From G965202915 sp965202915 (GTDB taxonomy: Bacteria; Pseudomonadota; Gammaproteobacteria; Eutrophobiales; Eutrophobiaceae), in assembly GCA_965202915.1 (NCBI GenBank), contig OZ241847.1, positions 1,922,001 to 1,986,000 of the forward strand: a stretch of 64,000 nucleotides of DNA. Direction: 5' to 3'. Both the position numbers and the translations under genes were made by a program. Below, one piece after another: positions 8,006 through 18,200 of the stretch. Within the stretch, counting starts at the first letter, position 1, and every line of letters begins with the position of its first letter. The notes beneath the pieces are model-generated. The model saw only the letters and a list, made by a program, of their open reading frames with translations. It made no database searches and was not told the DNA's origin.

Positions 8006-11000
8006 ATGGCCAAAAACAGCGACCAAAAAACCATTATCAGCCCAATCGCGATTGATCTGGGCGCTAAAAATACCGGTGTTTATTTTGCCCATTACGAGGC
8101 GGGGAGCCCACTGGATGTTTTTGAGGAAGAAGGCACCAAGTCGGGAAAGGTCTATCAGTTGGACCAGGATAGTTACACCTATTTAATGGTGAATCGCACT
8201 GCCGCGCGTCACCAAAGGCGCGGCTTCGACCGCAGGCAGATGGCAAAGCGGCTGTTCAAGTTGATTTGGTGTAAGCATTTTGGACTGTCTTGGAATAAGG
8301 ACGTTCAGCAAACCATTGGTTTTTTGATGAATCGGCGCGGGTTCAGCTTTCTGACCGAGGGGTATGACGCCGATAGATTAGAGCGGTTTCCCGAAAAAGC
8401 ATTTAGCGAACTTCCTGGTAAGTTAAAAGGTGAGTTGAAAAATGAAGTCTCCAAAAATGACAAGGGTAGTTATGACTTTGCCAGCGATCTGATTGAGTGG
8501 ACAAATGAAGGCGTAGATAAAGTTCGCTCCATGTTTAATGCCATTAATCAGGAGCCCGAAAGAATCCGCAGAGAACTTGTCTTAATTACCAGGACAAAAA
8601 AAATGCGTGAGTATTGCTCAATTCGCAAACAGGGTGATCCTATTCCGGAAGAGAGAAAAGCTGATTTATCCCGGCTATCAAATTGGATACTGGAAGAATG
8701 GGAAACGCAGGGAATTAAAGGTTTACCGGCCAGGTCTTCGGAAAAGAGCTTTGTTGACCTGGTTGATTATTTGAACAATGAGGGATTGGCAACGGCAAAT
8801 AGGATACTGGATGGATTGCCGAAGTCAGAAGATTTGAAAACAAAGGAAAAAGAACTAAAAAAGTCGATTTGGAATTTCAACGCGGAAAGCTTTGACGGTG
8901 AAAAACAGGATTTTGATACAACTGATGAGCCAAAAGTTAAAACCCACCTGCATCACCTGGCATTTGCTTTACACAAAACAATGAATGAACTGGAGTCAGG
9001 GGGTCGTCACCGTAGCAAATATTTTGAAGAAGTTAAAACCGTTTTGGGAGATGAAGATCACAAGCACAACTATCTGAAGAGATTTTGTAAAGAGTTGCGA
9101 GCAAAAAAACACAAAGGGTTGAATATTGAGAGCCTGTCCAATCTAATCGGGCATATTAGCAACCTGGAACTCAAACCGCTCAGAAAATATTTTAATGATC
9201 CGGAACACAAGATAAGCCGGACAAACAAACAGGGCGACCGATGGAAAAAGGATCGTATCACCGAACTTTTTGAACGTTGGATACTGCATGAATGGCGGGT
9301 GAATCCGCAAAAGGACAAACAAAAAGCGCCAGGAGCAGATTATGACTACAAAACATTAAGAACGAATTGGAAAGAGAAAAATGACGGGCTTATCGGTTTT
9401 TGGCTGCAAACCGATCCGGGCTGGACCATTCCACCGTATCAGGACAACAACAACCGTCGTCCCCCCAAATGTCAGAGTCTGATTTTCAATGTTCACTTTT
9501 TGGACGATAAGTATCCGACGTGGGAGGATTGGCTTGCCGAATTAAAAAAACTGCAATTCGTTAAAACATATCTCGGTGATTACGAGGAGGAACTCAAGAA
9601 ACTAAAGAGTGGAAGGGAAAAAAGTTATTTCAATAAAGATGCCGACTATAAAGGGAGTTTGCTTAAAGATTCCGGACGCAGGAGCATAAAGGAACTGGAC
9701 GCCCGTATTCTGCAATTCATCTTTGACCGAGTGAAGGCCGAGGACGAGCTCAGGCTTAATGAAATATACAGCCATGCGAAAAAATACCGGCAACTGAAGT
9801 CCATAGAGGAAGAAAAACAAATAGCCAAAGATAATTTGGAAAAAGAAAAACAAATAGCGAAAGCCAAGTTGGAACAGGCAATCAAAGAAAGCGACTTGCC
9901 TGGCGAACTGAAAACCCCAAGAAATTACGAAAACGATTTATTTGAAAAGTCCTCTTTTCTGCATTTAATCTGCAAATACTATAAGCAACGTCAACGTGCC
10001 AGAGACGGCAGAATCTACATTCATCCCCAATACCGTTTTATCAAAGGCCGCGGCTACGAAAATACCGGTCGCTTTTATGACAAAAATCACCTGCTCAGCT
10101 ATTGCAACCATAAGCCACGACAAAAGCGCTACCAGACCTTGTGGGACCTGGCAGGGGTATTACAGGTTTCTCCTGATGATTTTAAACATAAGGCTTTGGA
10201 ACAGACCCCCGACGGGCAGCTTGATAAGCCTATGGATGAAAAACTGGTCAACTGGTTATTAAATTGTACAAAGGGATTGAAAGCAAATTGTGAGGGGGCG
10301 TCAAAGGAACAAAAAGATCGCCGTGGTCGCCTGAAACAGGATATTCAAAATGTATTTGGCATTATTTACCACAGAAAAAAGAGTGATAAGCCGAATGATA
10401 GAGAAGTTAAAAAGATTTTAGAAAACTCTAAAATAGAGGATGCATTGAAACTTTACCGTTTTTGTGAAAGGGCAAAAGGCTTGTGTCTTGACGTTACGGA
10501 ATCCCTGTATGATGAATCAAGGCAAGATAAATGGAAGGAAGAATTGGAGAAAAATCCTGCAACAGCGGTCTATCTGCTTGCCCAAATCAACAATATCGCC
10601 TTTAAGGAACGCAACGGCAATGCCAAAACCTGCCCCGTATGCAGTGCGGATAATGCTCGCCGCATGCAAATGATTTCCACCAAAGACGGGAAAGATACAA
10701 TAGCCAAAGCACAGAAGTTACCGGCTATTCCGACTCGTGTAATTGACGGCGCTGTCATGCGCATGGCGCGTATAGTTGGAAAGGCCATTGCCAATGACAA
10801 ATGGGGAAAAATTGAGGGAGACCTGGAAAAAGGTAATGAGGTTTGTATTCCGATAATTACCGAATCAAACCGATTTGAGTTTGAACCGTCTAAAGAAGAA
10901 TTGGTCAAGGGACAAAGAACCGGAGCAAGACGAGGGAAGGTTGCCGAACGCGACGGCGAACACAAAATCTTTGAAAGCAAGGAAGAGCGTATCAAGCAAA

Positions 11001-13135
11001 ACAGCATGGGAATATGTCCCTATAAGCGTCCCCATCAGCGGCATACTCCCCTAGGCAATGAAGACGGTGAAATTGATCATATAATTCCCCGCTCTTCCAA
11101 ATGGGGAACACTAAACGACGAAGCCAATTTGATTTACGCAAGTAAGGAGTGCAATCAAAACAAGGGGCAACAAGAATATTCACTGAATCATCTAAGGTCA
11201 CAATACAAACAATCCGTGTTTGAAACAGCAGATGATGAGAAAATAGAACAGTGGATTATTGACAAGATAGGGGACGGGGACGGTGACGATTTTAAGTTCG
11301 GCAAATATAGAAGTTTTATCAATCTTGACTCCGATGAGCAGAAGGCATTCCGTCATGCTTTGTTCCTGACGGGACATCCACTTCGGGAGAAAGTTATTGC
11401 TGCGATAAACAATAAAAGCCGTGCTTTGGTGAACGGTACTCAGAGGTATTTTGCGGAGGTATTGGCAAATGCTCTATATAAAAAGGCCATGCATATAGGC
11501 AAACAAGGCTTGTTGTCTTTTGATTATTATGGGGTGGAGGCGCGATCAAACTCGCGTGGAGATGGGATTTATGATTTGCGCAAACTGTATGAAGCTGTTT
11601 ATCCTGAAATTGACGAATACGACAAAAGCAAAGACCCTACGCAACCGGCGTATTCACATTTGATTGACGCTCAATTGGCATTTGTGATTGTCGCGGACGC
11701 TCATCGCAATGGTGGGGGGGTAAGAATCAAAATAGATAAAGACGTGCACAAAGACCCGTTTAATATAAAGACGGGTGCAATCCATAATAACATATTGCGT
11801 TTTATTCAAGTTGCAGACACTGATTTTGCAACATCGGAATTAATAAGAAAGAAACCCAATGAAGATTTTTCATCTCACCGTTCTTTTACTCGTGACACTT
11901 ATTATGCGGATCATTATCTTCCTGTTCTGCTAAGTCGAAAAGGTGACTCTATAGTGGTAAACATTGGGTTTGATTTGGAAAATAGCATGGAAATTAAAGC
12001 AGATACTGAAAAGAAAAGACAATATCTGATGAAAGGTATCGTTGAACTGCTTCCTTTGTGTAATAACACTCAAGAGTTAATGGATAGAGAATATACCGAT
12101 TTGAAAGATTTGTTTTGTGCAATGGAAAAAATTGCATGCTTTGCCAAACAATTTCAAGAAAAAAACTATTGCTACTGGACGATCAACAAACTTCTTTTGC
12201 ATGAATACTGGAGGAAAACATATAACACAAAGACCGGAAAGCAGTTTGAAACCAATACATTTATCTATAAAAATTTACACTACAGAACAGAGAAAAAAAC
12301 CATAGCCAACCCCAAAGATTTAAAAGACAATCTTGAGGAAAGTAAAAATTTTTCAATAAAAGTTAAGGATGGTAATGTAACATTGCCGTCAAAAAAGCAG
12401 TGGGAGCGTTGCCTTGAAGAATGGGAGACACAAGAAAGAAAAGGAGTATCTTTCGATACGTTCCTACATAGTTATTTCAAACCTCATATTAAGAATCCCC
12501 ATCAAAAAACAAGAAAGATTTTTTCCCTTCCGATTTTGACGGGTCAAGGCAAGATGATGTTGCGTAGAAAAGCCTGGACTGGCGATTACATCTACCAGAT
12601 TGTCAACGACTCAGACTCCAGAAGCCCTGATAATAAACCCAATATACCTATCAGAAAAAAGGATGGAACACGGAGCGTCAAACTTGCAAAATGGGCACAG
12701 TCTGAAAATATTGTGAAACTATCCGAAGGTACTTATGAGCCTGGAGAGCCTATAGACCCCACTAAATGGTATCTTGTTGACAAGGAACTAAAATTACCGG
12801 AAGAAATAGAGCAACTTTGGTATCGCATAGATGATGCCACTGCTCCAACCATAGCAATCAAATTGGCGAAAAACGGACCCCAGATGAGAAATGCCGAATT
12901 TCTCGAAGAATCAGTATGTAAGCATGGCTTTAGAAAACAGAAGGCTAAGAAAGCAAGTGCAAATACTCCGAAACAACCTGCAAAATCGCCGCAAGATATG
13001 CGTGATGAATTCTTTGAACAAGAAATCAAAACAGCAAGTCAAGGAAAGATAATTATCTACAAAGGCGCATCCTATAACAAAGATATGGAAAAGGCGTTTC
13101 GTACCGCGCGGCAGGTTGATAGCTTGCCAAAGTGA
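8006..13135 (+). CDS. cas9: Cas9, type II-B CRISPR RNA-guided endonuclease
   Basis: 1709 aa, larger than the roughly 1630 aa Francisella Cas9, the best-known type II-B member. The RuvC-I motif IAIDLGAKNTG carries D17. An Arg-rich bridge helix follows (residues 63-90, with ARHQRRGFDRRQ). RuvC-II has E953 in PIITESNRFEFE. The HNH domain has D1024-H1025 in GEIDHIIPRSSKW and the KECNQNKG end. RuvC-III has H1218 and D1221 in YSHLIDAQLAF. All nuclease residues appear intact. A CPVC pair (TCPVCSADNARRMQ) precedes RuvC-II and a short Lys/Glu-rich coil repeats EKQIAK near residue 600. The stop overlaps cas1 (GTGA). Type II-B is assigned from size, the linked cas4 and the tracrRNA tail. Confidence 0.97.
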   Translation: MAKNSDQKTIISPIAIDLGAKNTGVYFAHYEAGSPLDVFEEEGTKSGKVYQLDQDSYTYLMVNRTAARHQRRGFDRRQMAKRLFKLIWCKHFGLSWNKDVQQTIGFLMNRRGFSFLTEGYDADRLERFPEKAFSELPGKLKGELKNEVSKNDKGSYDFASDLIEWTNEGVDKVRSMFNAINQEPERIRRELVLITRTKKMREYCSIRKQGDPIPEERKADLSRLSNWILEEWETQGIKGLPARSSEKSFVDLVDYLNNEGLATANRILDGLPKSEDLKTKEKELKKSIWNFNAESFDGEKQDFDTTDEPKVKTHLHHLAFALHKTMNELESGGRHRSKYFEEVKTVLGDEDHKHNYLKRFCKELRAKKHKGLNIESLSNLIGHISNLELKPLRKYFNDPEHKISRTNKQGDRWKKDRITELFERWILHEWRVNPQKDKQKAPGADYDYKTLRTNWKEKNDGLIGFWLQTDPGWTIPPYQDNNNRRPPKCQSLIFNVHFLDDKYPTWEDWLAELKKLQFVKTYLGDYEEELKKLKSGREKSYFNKDADYKGSLLKDSGRRSIKELDARILQFIFDRVKAEDELRLNEIYSHAKKYRQLKSIEEEKQIAKDNLEKEKQIAKAKLEQAIKESDLPGELKTPRNYENDLFEKSSFLHLICKYYKQRQRARDGRIYIHPQYRFIKGRGYENTGRFYDKNHLLSYCNHKPRQKRYQTLWDLAGVLQVSPDDFKHKALEQTPDGQLDKPMDEKLVNWLLNCTKGLKANCEGASKEQKDRRGRLKQDIQNVFGIIYHRKKSDKPNDREVKKILENSKIEDALKLYRFCERAKGLCLDVTESLYDESRQDKWKEELEKNPATAVYLLAQINNIAFKERNGNAKTCPVCSADNARRMQMISTKDGKDTIAKAQKLPAIPTRVIDGAVMRMARIVGKAIANDKWGKIEGDLEKGNEVCIPIITESNRFEFEPSKEELVKGQRTGARRGKVAERDGEHKIFESKEERIKQNSMGICPYKRPHQRHTPLGNEDGEIDHIIPRSSKWGTLNDEANLIYASKECNQNKGQQEYSLNHLRSQYKQSVFETADDEKIEQWIIDKIGDGDGDDFKFGKYRSFINLDSDEQKAFRHALFLTGHPLREKVIAAINNKSRALVNGTQRYFAEVLANALYKKAMHIGKQGLLSFDYYGVEARSNSRGDGIYDLRKLYEAVYPEIDEYDKSKDPTQPAYSHLIDAQLAFVIVADAHRNGGGVRIKIDKDVHKDPFNIKTGAIHNNILRFIQVADTDFATSELIRKKPNEDFSSHRSFTRDTYYADHYLPVLLSRKGDSIVVNIGFDLENSMEIKADTEKKRQYLMKGIVELLPLCNNTQELMDREYTDLKDLFCAMEKIACFAKQFQEKNYCYWTINKLLLHEYWRKTYNTKTGKQFETNTFIYKNLHYRTEKKTIANPKDLKDNLEESKNFSIKVKDGNVTLPSKKQWERCLEEWETQERKGVSFDTFLHSYFKPHIKNPHQKTRKIFSLPILTGQGKMMLRRKAWTGDYIYQIVNDSDSRSPDNKPNIPIRKKDGTRSVKLAKWAQSENIVKLSEGTYEPGEPIDPTKWYLVDKELKLPEEIEQLWYRIDDATAPTIAIKLAKNGPQMRNAEFLEESVCKHGFRKQKAKKASANTPKQPAKSPQDMRDEFFEQEIKTASQGKIIIYKGASYNKDMEKAFRTARQVDSLPK

Positions 13136-14088
13136 AACATCTTGTTATTGCCAGTTATGGAACATTCCTGGGTATAGATAGCCACCGTCTGGCAGTCTAT
13201 CAAAAAGACCATACCGAACACTATCCGCTCAATCGTCTCTGCACGGTCTCTATAGCTAAACGCGGTGTCAGTATCTCAAGTGACTTGGTAGAAGCGCTAA
13301 GTACCCGCGGCGTCAAGCTGTTTTTTCTTGATTTCCGAGGTATCGCGCACTCGGCAATCATAGGGCAGTCCCAGCACGGCGTGGTGGCGGTGAGAATGGC
13401 GCAGATGGGCTTTTGCCAAAGTGGAACTTTGGCTCTTGCAAAGAAAATTATTTCCGCAAAGATCAAAAACCAACGCGCCGTGTTGAATCATCTTGGCAAA
13501 TACCACCAACATCCGGCATTGAAATCCGCAGCCGATGAACTGTTGAAACACGCCTCCGAAGTTCGTGATGCCAAAGATATTGAAACTTCGCTGGGCTTTG
13601 AAGGAACAAGCGCCCACCTCTATTTTCAGGGATTGCGCCAGGCGAATCTTTTTTCTTCTTCATTTAACAGACGCGAAGGCAGGGGAAGCCGGGAAATTAA
13701 CAATGCAATGCTCAATCTCGGTTATGCGGTGCTGAGCAGCTATATCTTAAACGCAATTATAAACGCGGGGTTGGAACCGTATCTCGGAGTTATGCACGCC
13801 ACTCGTCCGGGGAAAATGGCCCTGGTCCTCGACATCATGGAAGAGTATCGCGCATGGGTGGTTGACCGTGTGGTGATCAAATTGCGTTTTCAAAGCGAGG
13901 GTAAGACCGGCCTGAGTGTGGAGTTGAAAAAAGCGCTTATTGGCGAAGTACAGAAAACCTGTGGTAAAAAATATCTTTATCGCAGAAAGAAACACAAATT
14001 GGAACACATTATTCAGAGGCAGGTTTATCGTTTATGCGGTCATTTCTATGGCGAGAAAACCTATAAACCCTATTTGTTCAAATGGTAA
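13132..14088 (+). CDS. cas1: Cas1 integrase
   Basis: 318 aa, the normal length. Cas1 forms the integrase with Cas2 that inserts new spacers. The three catalytic positions are visible: E157 in LGFEGTSAHLYFQG, H222 in GVMHATRPGK, and an acidic residue in LVLDIMEEYRAW (D234 or E237). The GTG start overlaps the cas9 stop by four bases (GTGA), so translation is coupled. Cas2 starts 10 bp after the stop. Cas1 next to a very large Cas9 and Cas4 is the arrangement of type II-B loci. Confidence 0.96.
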   Translation: MKHLVIASYGTFLGIDSHRLAVYQKDHTEHYPLNRLCTVSIAKRGVSISSDLVEALSTRGVKLFFLDFRGIAHSAIIGQSQHGVVAVRMAQMGFCQSGTLALAKKIISAKIKNQRAVLNHLGKYHQHPALKSAADELLKHASEVRDAKDIETSLGFEGTSAHLYFQGLRQANLFSSSFNRREGRGSREINNAMLNLGYAVLSSYILNAIINAGLEPYLGVMHATRPGKMALVLDIMEEYRAWVVDRVVIKLRFQSEGKTGLSVELKKALIGEVQKTCGKKYLYRRKKHKLEHIIQRQVYRLCGHFYGEKTYKPYLFKW

Positions 14089-14098
14089 TCATACTGCT

Positions 14099-14401
14099 AT
14101 GAAAGGCTATCCGTTAAGGTGGGAATATCTGATCAGTTATGACGTGGAGAACAATAAAATACGCACTCAAATTTTCAAGGAATTGGGCAAATATGGGCTC
14201 AAGCCGGTTCAAAAATCGGTATTCTGGGGTTATCTGACACGGGCTGAACTGGAATCCATAAAGCGCCACTTGAACGCCAATTTGAAGGCAATGGACAGGG
14301 CTTTTATCACACATACCAATTTCAATGGCAGGGGGCAAAGTTATTTTGTCGGCCACAATGAAGAAGATTTCAGAGACTGGGAAGAAACCGCAGTTATTTA
14401 G
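14099..14401 (+). CDS. cas2: Cas2
   Basis: 100 aa from the ATG at 14099, the usual Cas2 size. The longer open frame reads back into cas1 and its extra residues have no Cas2 character. The ferredoxin-like fold starts with YLISYDVENNKIRTQIFKEL, containing the conserved Asp after beta-1, and continues with LKPVQKSVFWGYL and a C-terminal strand. Cas2 is the structural partner of Cas1 in spacer integration. The end overlaps cas4 by 44 bp when cas4 starts at 14358. Confidence 0.93.
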   Translation: MKGYPLRWEYLISYDVENNKIRTQIFKELGKYGLKPVQKSVFWGYLTRAELESIKRHLNANLKAMDRAFITHTNFNGRGQSYFVGHNEEDFRDWEETAVI

Positions 14402-14966
14402 CGTTCCGGTGAATTTAATTCGCCAGTGGTGCTATTGTCCAAGAAAAGTGTATTACTTCGAGTTAACAGACTTTAAGGTAGAATATCCAACATGGGTGAA
14501 ACAGGGTGAAACCTTCCATCGGCTGGAAGAAGAATTATGGCGACGCCGCAACCTGTCGAGATTTAATTTACGAAGAGGGGAAACCCACCATAACTTAACC
14601 ATACAAAACGATGAACTCCGACTCCACGGTATTGTTGATATGGCAATTGAGACTGATGAAGCAGTCTATGCCGCCGAATTCAAACTTTCGGCAACCCGAA
14701 AAAAACGCGGCGATCAATTGCAGTTGGTGGCTTATGCGATGCTTTTGGAAAAGCATTTTTCCAAGCCAAGTCCGGTTGGATTCCTTGTTGGTAAGGGGAA
14801 GGTTTTGCATACAATAGATATAGACGTGGATAACCGCAGGGATGTTATGGAAGTGGCAAATCAGATAAGGAGTATGTTGCAAAGAGGATTAAAGCCGGAG
14901 TCAAGCGCAACCGTGGCCCAATGTTGTGCATGTGAATATGTAAATTTCTGCAATGACCGTTTATGA
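14358..14966 (+). CDS. cas4: Cas4 nuclease
   Basis: 202 aa from the ATG at 14358; an ATG 33 bp upstream is also in frame. Cas4 is a RecB-like exonuclease with an iron-sulphur cluster that trims prespacers and helps select PAM-containing ends. Cysteines lie near the N-terminus (WCYCP, C25 and C27) and at the C-terminus (CCACEYVNFC). The nuclease core shows HGIVDMAI, then AAEFKLS (the E-x-K motif), then DQLQLVAYAML (the QxxxY-like motif). Cas4 together with Cas9 is the defining gene combination of type II-B. The gene ends 7 bp before a strong bidirectional hairpin that also ends the tracrRNA. Confidence 0.93.
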   Translation: MKKISETGKKPQLFSVPVNLIRQWCYCPRKVYYFELTDFKVEYPTWVKQGETFHRLEEELWRRRNLSRFNLRRGETHHNLTIQNDELRLHGIVDMAIETDEAVYAAEFKLSATRKKRGDQLQLVAYAMLLEKHFSKPSPVGFLVGKGKVLHTIDIDVDNRRDVMEVANQIRSMLQRGLKPESSATVAQCCACEYVNFCNDRL

Positions 14967-14973
14967 TCATCGA

Positions 14974-15006
14974 AACAAGAAAACCGCCTGAAGGCGGTTT
15001 CTTGTT
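14974..15006. terminator. bidirectional hairpin between cas4 and tracrRNA
   Basis: A 14-15 bp stem (AACAAGAAAACCGCC paired with GGCGGTTTCTTGTT, one bulged A, TGAA loop) lies 7 bp after cas4. T-rich sequence follows the GC core on both strands, so it can end the cas operon on the plus strand and the tracrRNA on the minus strand. Confidence 0.75.
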
Positions 15007-15098
15007 CTTCTTGTAAATGAAGACAGACGTGTTCATCAGAGGTCCGTTCAATATGCTTTTAGATGATTACAGAACTTGAGTAATCAGCTATACTGGTT
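14974..15098 (-). ncRNA. tracrRNA of the type II-B system
   Basis: Read on the minus strand, the RNA would begin near 15098 with AACCAGUAUAGC, which is complementary to the GUUAUACUGGU part of a minus-strand crRNA repeat (ACCAGTATA is a 9-base exact match to the repeat in plus orientation). The tail then reads CUGUAAUCAUCUAAAAGC, UGAACGGACCUCUG and ACACGUCUG. These closely match the Francisella novicida tracrRNA tail as I remember it, which strongly supports both identity and strand. CGGAC and GUCUG can pair as a terminal stem. The 3' end is probably at or before the 14974-15006 hairpin. I did not find a clear scaRNA. Confidence 0.82.
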
Positions 15099-15104
15099 CC
15101 ACCA

Positions 15105-15132
15105 AGAATAGCACAAAAATCATTTTTCGCAA
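15105..15132 (-). promoter_or_regulatory. tracrRNA promoter
   Basis: On the minus strand TTGCGA (15127-15132) is followed after 16 bp by TATTCT (15105-15110), which is preceded by an extended TGC. Initiation about 7 bases downstream falls at the start of the anti-repeat, in agreement with the proposed tracrRNA. Confidence 0.6.
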
Positions 15133-15225
15133 ATTTGTTTCGTTTCTGTGCAATAGGGCCATTTGCGAAATATTTACACCCCGGTAATCTCCCAAGACCT
15201 TGAAGAATAGGGTCTTAGGAGAGGG
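15111..15225. promoter_or_regulatory. leader-like spacer between tracrRNA promoter and array
   Basis: A perfect 10-bp inverted repeat (TTTCGCAAAT at 15125-15134, ATTTGCGAAA at 15161-15170) overlaps the -35 of the tracrRNA promoter. A second hairpin (15188-15222, stem TCTCC.AAGACC with one mismatch) ends 3 bp before the first CRISPR repeat. There is no ORF. The position next to cas genes and undecayed repeats makes this the likely spacer-acquisition end. The hairpin could also end array transcripts arriving on the minus strand. Confidence 0.5.
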
Positions 15226-18200
15226 GTTTCACCAGTATAACCAAAAACCCTGTAACTGAAACCGATAGGCGCGGGCGACGATGGCATTTTTTGCGCGGTT
15301 TCACCAGTATAACCAAAAACCCTGTAACTGAAACTTATCGCTATACCGATATTTTTACATAATGTATATGTTTCACCAGTATAACCAAAAACCCTGTAAC
15401 TGAAACAACTTCGTATTCGTATCATCGGCGCTGGCCAGCACCGTTTCACCAGTATAACCAAAAACCCTGTAACTGAAACTTGCTGGATGGTCTCGGCACT
15501 CGGCCCGCCGGAACGTTTCACCAGTATAACCAAAAACCCTGTAACTGAAACACAACAGGCAACTCATCGACTGGCAAAGTCTGATTTGTTTCACCAGTAT
15601 AACCAAAAACCCTGTAACTGAAACCACTGCCAATCGGATCAGCCTCGGCAAGCATCTTCGTTTCACCAGTATAACCAAAAACCCTGTAACTGAAACCCGG
15701 ATCGCGTCATCGCGCTGGAGCGCTATACGAGGTTTCACCAGTATAACCAAAAACCCTGTAACTGAAACGGAGAATTGAGATTATCGGGCCTGGGCCAGTG
15801 CCCGTTTCACCAGTATAACCAAAAACCCTGTAACTGAAACTCGGTTTTCCCGATCATGGAATAAATTACAAGGAGTTTCACCAGTATAACCAAAAACCCT
15901 GTAACTGAAACAAGTCGATTGTGAGACGCCCACGACGGTTTATGAAGGTTTCACCAGTATAACCAAAAACCCTGTAACTGAAACTTTGAAGCCTTGCTGG
16001 CTCCGGACGAGGGTTGCGGTTTCACCAGTATAACCAAAAACCCTGTAACTGAAACCATTAATAACACGGTACGCGCCGGCAACACTGATGTTTCACCAGT
16101 ATAACCAAAAACCCTGTAACTGAAACGAGGGTCTAGTCTATTGGTCTTGTTCCGTCGATTCCGTTTCACCAGTATAACCAAAAACCCTGTAACTGAAACG
16201 ATTGCACTATTGATTTGTATTGTTCTTCTTGCTCGTTTCACCAGTATAACCAAAAACCCTGTAACTGAAACGTGAGGTGCGGGGCGCCAGGAAAGAAGTT
16301 GATAGGGTTTCACCAGTATAACCAAAAACCCTGTAACTGAAACAGGCGTTGTCGCGTGGTATTTGGCTGACCGAACAGGTTTCACCAGTATAACCAAAAA
16401 CCCTGTAACTGAAACGACAGGTCACCGAGTAGCTCATGGACGAAAAGCAGTTTCACCAGTATAACCAAAAACCCTGTAACTGAAACGATAATTGAAACAC
16501 TCCTTCGGCAATTCGGGTAAGGTTTCACCAGTATAACCAAAAACCCTGTAACTGAAACAAAAGAAAGCGGTGGCGGTGGCCGTGGCGGTGGCCGTGTTTC
16601 ACCAGTATAACCAAAAACCCTGTAACTGAAACTGAGTACGCGCCCCTAGCCTTGGACGTTGATGATGCGGTTTCACCAGTATAACCAAAAACCCTGTAAC
16701 TGAAACCAAATTAAAGCCGGAGATAAGCTATCACATAAAAAGGTTTCACCAGTATAACCAAAAACCCTGTAACTGAAACCCTGAGCCAGTAGCATAGGTC
16801 GATATGGTTGCAAGGTTTCACCAGTATAACCAAAAACCCTGTAACTGAAACTGACAGACAGGACACCTACGAGTAGCTGGGTAAAGTTTCACCAGTATAA
16901 CCAAAAACCCTGTAACTGAAACAGTTGTTGTCCGAGCCAGGCGCACCGCCACATAAATCGTTTCACCAGTATAACCAAAAACCCTGTAACTGAAACTTTC
17001 TAACATGATTTTGTCTCCTTATTTGATGATGTTTCACCAGTATAACCAAAAACCCTGTAACTGAAACCCAGACAACTTCGCCAATTACCGCGTCATCAGT
17101 GCGTTTCACCAGTATAACCAAAAACCCTGTAACTGAAACTATGATACGCGGTATGATGAGGTAGCATTTTCGTTTCACCAGTATAACCAAAAACCCTGTA
17201 ACTGAAACTGATGTTCATGATGGCTCGGCCTGGCTATTAGATAGTTTCACCAGTATAACCAAAAACCCTGTAACTGAAACCAGGTGAATGGCAACACGCC
17301 CAGGCGTCCGGTGTTCAAGTTTCACCAGTATAACCAAAAACCCTGTAACTGAAACGAATACGAACGACCCGATGGTTACGGGATACAGATGTTTCACCAG
17401 TATAACCAAAAACCCTGTAACTGAAACTTTCTAACATGATGGGTTACTCCTACGGTTTGGGTTTCACCAGTATAACCAAAAACCCTGTAACTGAAACGAG
17501 TGCACCGGTAGAGCTTCCTGCCACTACGGCGTTTCACCAGTATAACCAAAAACCCTGTAACTGAAACCTTGTCGTCGGTTCGTATGGAATTGGATTGATT
17601 GTTTCACCAGTATAACCAAAAACCCTGTAACTGAAACTTTTCAAATCTGGTCCAAATGGAACAAACACAACAGTTTCACCAGTATAACCAAAAACCCTGT
17701 AACTGAAACACCCAGTTCCACACGTAACGGCGACAATTTACCGGTTTCACCAGTATAACCAAAAACCCTGTAACTGAAACAGGCCCTATCGCGGGGCATC
17801 TGGTTGACGGAGCGTTTCACCAGTATAACCAAAAACCCTGTAACTGAAACAGGTTGACGCGCTTAAAATCTGCCTGTGCGGATCTAAGTTTCACCAGTAT
17901 AACCAAAAACCCTGTAACTGAAACTTCACACGCTTGTACGCTTGCTCCGTCAACCAGATCGTTTCACCAGTATAACCAAAAACCCTGTAACTGAAACTAC
18001 AGTCTGATCATGTCGGAATCGCTGGAAATTAAAGTTTCACCAGTATAACCAAAAACCCTGTAACTGAAACTTGTTTGTTGCCGGATGGCGTCCTGCATTG
18101 GGCGTTTCACCAGTATAACCAAAAACCCTGTAACTGAAACTAAAGCCGCTTGAGAAAAGCCTCTCAAAATTATAGCGTTTCACCAGTATAACCAAAAACC

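Noticed and set aside
15188..15222. Hairpin before the first repeat as a rho-independent terminator for array transcripts
   Set aside because: The stem is good but no U-tract follows it on the minus strand, so I list it only as a leader feature.
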